Shown in pieces: positions 60,045-64,000 of a stretch of DNA of 64,000 bases. The notes beneath the pieces are model-generated. The model made no database searches. It was not told the DNA's origin and saw only the letters and a list, made by a program, of their open reading frames with translations. Within the stretch, counting starts at the first letter, position 1, and every line of letters begins with the position of its first letter. Location: the NCBI GenBank assembly GCA_965153455.1, contig OZ234502.1:3947267-4011266 (forward strand), written 5' to 3'. The position numbers and the translations under genes are program-made. The stretch is from Sphagnum compactum (Eukaryota > Bryophyta > Sphagnopsida > Sphagnales).

Positions 60045-61204
60045 GTGCAAGCAAGAAACCCGTGTTTTAGCTTACAAAGAATGTGTAAGATGAAACATGT
60101 TCATGCATCATCACGTTCAGAAAGCTCATTATTTGGTGACATGGACACTAATATGTACGTATACACAAATTCATCGTCAAAGTCGTCTTCATCGCATGCA
60201 TCATCTTCGTCAAGGGGAGGTGGAGGTGTGTTGTGTGCAGGTGTTGGGACCACAAATGTAGTGCTAGACAATGGGAAGCAATGCCGAACATCTAGTCCCC
60301 ATGTGAAACACGTAAGTTTCCTTTCATATGTCAAACAAATAATATTTCATTTTGTATAAGTCTTGCAAGTATTTTTTATGCGTTGTGTAGCTTCTGTAGG
60401 TCAACCATGCGAAAGATCAATACCTTGATATAGGTGTTAAGGCCTAGGGATGCTTTGTGTGTATTTGGTTTCCATAGGAAAGAACACAATTTAACTTGAA
60501 TGTGCATCTACCTTATTTTAAAGTGAGGGTTTTCTAGATGTATTTGTTTGGAATTTGTAGAACAAAAAGAGCCAAGGGCATGAGGTTTCAAAAGGAATAG
60601 GTAGGGACCATCATGACAGGGAATCGTTCGAAGCACCACCTAGATTCATGATAATCCCAAAGACACATTACACATGTTTGCCAAGCTCCAAAGAAAGGGC
60701 CAAAGAAAGAGGCAAGAGACATAGGGAGGGTGGTGAAGATCGAAAGGCACAAAGAAAGGCCCAAAAAGCTCGAGAGGAGAAAGAGGCATTGAGAAGAAAC
60801 AAGGGATTAAAGCCATCAATTGTTAAACCATGAGAAGACGATGTTGTTACAGGCGCGTCTAAGGGAAAAAATGCATGGGATGACATGATCCGCACATTGA
60901 GCAACATGTATTTGGATTATTCAATAATTGACATAATTGTAACGGTTAGCGGATGTTGAAAAAATTAGAGAGGAGCTAAATAAAGAGTTTGAGTGAGATG
61001 GTCCTGCACTTGCCTTCCATGCTTTTAGAAAGACATTGTCAACCTTCATGAAGCAAAAACGTGCAAGGCTAAAGCGGATGTGGGTGAAAAAACATGAGTG
61101 TGAACTTCCTATGTATTGTAATTGATGAGCACATGCAAAGTTGAAAAAATATTGGGTTGATAGTAAAAATATAGAAAAAGCATCAGTAAGTTTCTAACCT
61201 TATC
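60045..61204 (+). mobile_element. Ptta/En/Spm-like transposon protein relic
   Basis: Plus-strand pieces: a Ser/Gly-rich frame at 60045-60359, a very basic frame at 60648-60833 (RAKERGKRHREGGEDRKAQR), then about 61029-61190 reading FMKQKRARLKRMWVKKHECE and, after stops, AHAKLKKYWVDSKNIEKAS. The last part resembles the end of plant Transposase_24 (Ptta/En/Spm) proteins, where a W..L..YW.S...KS...S motif follows. Stops and shifts show it is not functional. Confidence 0.4.
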
Positions 61205-61360
61205 CACTAGAAGAAATCTGGGATTTTGTAACCAACGAATTTGCGATTAGTTGCGACTATTTGACATTTACAACTACTGTTGGTTATATCTACAACTACT
61301 GTTTGCATTTGAAGCCGCTTGCAACTACTCTATGACTAACTTACGACTAACTTACGACTA
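61205..61360. mobile_element. CACTA-like terminus with subterminal repeats
   Basis: CACTAGAAGAAATCTGGGAT begins at 61205. Subterminal motifs then recur on both strands: gattagttgcgactatt, acaactactgt twice, and ttacgactaac twice in tandem near 61335-61365. This is the expected look of an En/Spm-type element end. The right end was not found. Confidence 0.45.
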
Positions 61361-62014
61361 ATGGATTTTTTCATCCTTTCATTTGGATAGCTTTCATTAC
61401 AATTTCCATCCAAGAAGACCCCTCTACCTACCATTAGTTGCAAATGTCACCAAATGAGTCATAGCTCTGTGAGTATTCCAAATGTATTATACATATTTTA
61501 GGCATAAGGGGTCCACAATTGTGTATTGAATGTATTCTACTCATTATTATATGGGTACATACTAAGATGTACCCATATATTACTGGTTATGTATAATGGT
61601 TGTATTTAAATTGTATGTAAGTTGTATTTGAAACATACTTGAATATGTATTGCATACATCACCTTAGTTTTTGTCTAGTTTATTTATGTTAAATTTGTTT
61701 AAAATAATATACAGATTATACCCAAGTCATATTACATGCCTTATGTGGTTTTCCAAATTAGTGTTCCAATATATTTGCCCAGATTTGCCCAGGTTTTCTG
61801 TACAAGCATGGCTTTCCTTCCATCCAATTGATTTTTGTTATCAGGAGTACTCCCTTCACCAATTGAAACTCTCACTCTTAAGTTCTGGAAGATCTGATTA
61901 GGGCACAGGTTTAGGACATTTACCCAAATGTCCATGGAGTACATATGTTTTGTTTTAACATTCTGCATCTTGTGAGTATTAGCAAACTAACTGACCATTC
62001 TTTTCTCTTTGCAG

Positions 62015-63023
62015 GTGGTGTTTGTCCCCAACTACAATGTAACAGCAGCAGAGCTCATAATTCCGGCCAGTGAATTGTCACAGCATATCAGTACTGCAGG
62101 CATGGAGGCCAGTGGCACGAGCAACATGAAGTTTGCACTCAATGGATGTCTGATCATTGGTACTCTTGATGGTGCAAATGTTGAGATCCGTGAGGAAATT
62201 GGCAATCAAAACTTCTTCCTGTTTGGGGTGCAAGCAGATGATGTGCCTCGCTGCCGAGAGGAGAGAATGGCTGGACATGTATGTGCTATCTCTTTTCTTC
62301 CTTCAGGTTCAGAGATGGCAAGGGACGCTAGTTTTTGGAGCAGTGCTTGAGAAAAATTCTTGGACATGCTTTTTCACTCAGCTCGTACTGATCACAACTC
62401 TCCAAATTATAGTGTACCAAGTTCAGTCCAAAGCTTTCTGACAATATTTCTTTTGTGACCTGGAACCTTGTACATGAATTGGCAGTTTACTCCAGATCCT
62501 CGAATTGAGGAGGCGAAACAGATGATCAGGAGCAAGACTTTTGGTGATTTTGACTATGAACCTTTGTTAGATTCACTGGAGGGTAACAGTGGGTATGGCC
62601 GTGGAGATTACTTCCTGGTTGGAGTAGACTTCCCTTCCTATATTGAAGCTCAAAAGGAGATTGATATTGCATATAAAGTAAGCTCATACATCTCTCATTT
62701 GGCTAGTGTTCCTAATGAAATATGCCTTGGAAAACCCATGCATTCTCTTTATCTCAGTTTTCAGAAGGCTCTTACCCCAGAGTTTACAGAAACAGCTTAA
62801 ATCTACTCCTAATTGTGAGACTTCTAAGTTGCACTTGTGGAGTCATCTGTTCTTGACAGAATTTCTTATGTGTCTTGTTTTGTTGTTTGTGAGCAGGGAC
62901 AGGAGACGTTGGAACCACAGCAGCATTCTGAGCACAGCTGGTTCTGGCAAATTCAGCAGTGACCGCACTATTTCACAATATGCTACTGACATTTGGAACA
63001 TCCAGGAATGCCGAGTGCCATAA
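62015..63023 (+). CDS. Alpha-glucan (starch) phosphorylase, C-terminal three exons only
   Basis: Degrades alpha-1,4-glucans to glucose 1-phosphate using pyridoxal phosphate. Exons: 62015-62278 (88 codons), 62486-62677 (64 codons), 62897-63023. Landmarks: [40 protein letters not shown] (the cofactor-binding Lys is in NMK), [35 protein letters not shown], and the C-terminal [14 protein letters not shown] ... [14 protein letters not shown]. These cover about the last 195 residues of an 800-960 aa family. No upstream exons were found in the 4.7 kb to the left, which is transposon-rich. At exon 3 the acceptor cag is followed by GGGAC, giving one G too many for the phase-0 join to DRRRW. So the gene is disrupted, a 3' fragment, or has a very long intron plus a one-base error. 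Confidence 0.85.
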
Positions 63024-63846
63024 GCAGTGTGAATGTAAGGTCACCCACTCACATTTGAATCATGCCTTTCAATATACTAAGTTTTTGTGGCACTTGTTAT
63101 TCCACTTGCATTTTGTCATTTTTTTTTGGAAACAGCTGAATCCAATTATCAGATCAATGTGCATCATAAAGCCTGCTGTTAATATCCTCTTTCATGGCCC
63201 CGGCCCTTTTTAATTTAGGCTTAGTTCATGGGTATTGTACATGAGGGAGATTTTAGTTTTGGTTTGAAGAGTGTGATCCATTGTGCTTGCAGGTCCTGCA
63301 GATGTCAGTGTAAAAGCTCAACAACAGGACTTCTACAACTAGTTGTGCACTTTTATTGAAAGCAATTACATACATGGCCGGGGAAGAACCTAAGACTGTA
63401 TTTATGTGGGCACCAAGTGCAAACATGTGCTGGTGGCAGCAACAAGATCATGCTGAGGGTATTGCCAATGTACAAGGTAAAACCAAACTCCACATGCTTG
63501 TTGTGTTCACAGATATATAGAGTTTCTCATAGGCAAGGCAAGACTTTCCAAAATTTGTCATTGCATGTGAAATCAAATTGCTTCAATCTCTCTTGGTAAT
63601 GATTATTGCCCACACCATTCTACACATCCTCCACCAAGGAAAACATTAAGTATCTGATCATGTATATGTTGAGCTGTATAACTTTCACTGTGGGGAGTGC
63701 CTCATACATGCCATCAGAGTGCAACTAGTTTGCAAGTCCAGTCAGATCTATTGTTGGAGCCAGAAATTAGTTCAATCTTCTACACAATGATGGCAATACA
63801 TCTTGTACCAGATAAAAAATCTCACCTATTTCACACTGCAGGGAAG
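63024..63846. other. Phosphorylase 3' flank, nothing else recognised
   Basis: Presumed 3' untranslated and intergenic sequence. Short frames only. Confidence 0.4.
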
Positions 63847-64000
63847 ATGACCTCAAATGGTGAGAGTGAGGAACCAGTTTCTCACAGGACAGAAAATGTG
63901 TATCACATGGAGGCAAAGTTGAAAGAAGAAGGTGACTATAGCTTGGAGATTATGGCCACTGGAACTCTGGAGTCTCATTTCCCAAGAGGCACCTGGATGG
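63847..64000 (+). CDS. Partial exon at window edge, unrecognised
   Basis: Following a good acceptor (cacactgcag at 63831-63840), an ATG at 63847 opens a frame to the window end (51 codons; SEEPVSHRTENVYHMEAKLK then GDYSLEIMATGTLESHFPRG). It is hydrophilic and gene-like. The family was not recognised. It is either a first coding exon or an internal exon entered upstream of the ATG. Confidence 0.35.
   Translation, partial: MTSNGESEEPVSHRTENVYHMEAKLKEEGDYSLEIMATGTLESHFPRGTWM

Noticed and set aside
61243-61380. CRISPR-like array from repeated ttacgactaa words
   Set aside because: Repeats are too short and irregular with no spacers, and the genome is a plant nuclear genome. CACTA subterminal repeats explain it.

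Overview
This is nuclear DNA of a land plant. Every protein gene that could be modelled is split by spliceosomal introns, mostly GT-AG and mostly 60-1100 nt. The gene set is plant-like: a signal-peptide subtilase, a CDP-diacylglycerol synthase with the plastid-type architecture, an IREG-type ferroportin and an alpha-glucan phosphorylase. The gaps are AT-rich and full of decayed transposons. The mobile families recalled (a QGDPLG-type reverse transcriptase, a SWIM/MULE-like transposase) make a seed-free plant plausible, but the species cannot be fixed from this sequence.

Layout. 0.5-2.8 kb: reverse-transcriptase relic. 3.7-8.3 kb (+): ten-exon subtilase with all catalytic residues and one 1-nt frameshift. 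8.3-17 kb: gene desert with a five-unit diverged tandem repeat (11.8-13.4 kb), a stop-ridden former coding stretch (13.5-14.2 kb) and a CACTA-like terminus (15.9 kb). 17.4-19.5 kb (-): unrecognised candidate gene with look-alike exons, head-to-head with the next gene. 20.4-24.0 kb (+): CDP-diacylglycerol synthase, 7 exons, 489 aa. 25.8-35.4 kb (-): transportin-1, 29 exons, 906 aa, fully in frame. 36.2-41.0 kb (+): ferroportin, about 10 exons, divergent from transportin. 43.9-44.6 kb: two-unit tandem repeat. 45.2-46.9 kb (+): MCTS1/MCT-1 PUA-domain gene with an out-of-frame upstream ORF overlapping its start, a homopolymer frameshift and an incomplete 3' part. 47.3-53.3 kb: minus-strand collection of gene pieces, including parts resembling Sec10 and UDP-GlcNAc pyrophosphorylase. 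55.6-57.3 kb: MULE-like relic. 60.6-61.35 kb: Ptta/En/Spm-like relic and CACTA-like terminus. 62.0-63.0 kb (+): the last three exons of an alpha-glucan phosphorylase. 63.85-64.0 kb: start of an unidentified exon.

The genes do not form a pathway. They are independent housekeeping genes (plastid phospholipid synthesis, nuclear import, metal transport, translation re-initiation, starch turnover) separated by transposon debris. The points most worth a second look are the same-strand gene-fragment cluster at 47-53 kb, the upstream ORF overlapping MCTS1 (a re-initiation factor), a 50-bp insertion flanked by a perfect 16-bp duplication in a transportin intron, and three independent 1-nt frame disruptions in otherwise well-preserved genes. 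Those three need raw-read checking before anything here is called a pseudogene.
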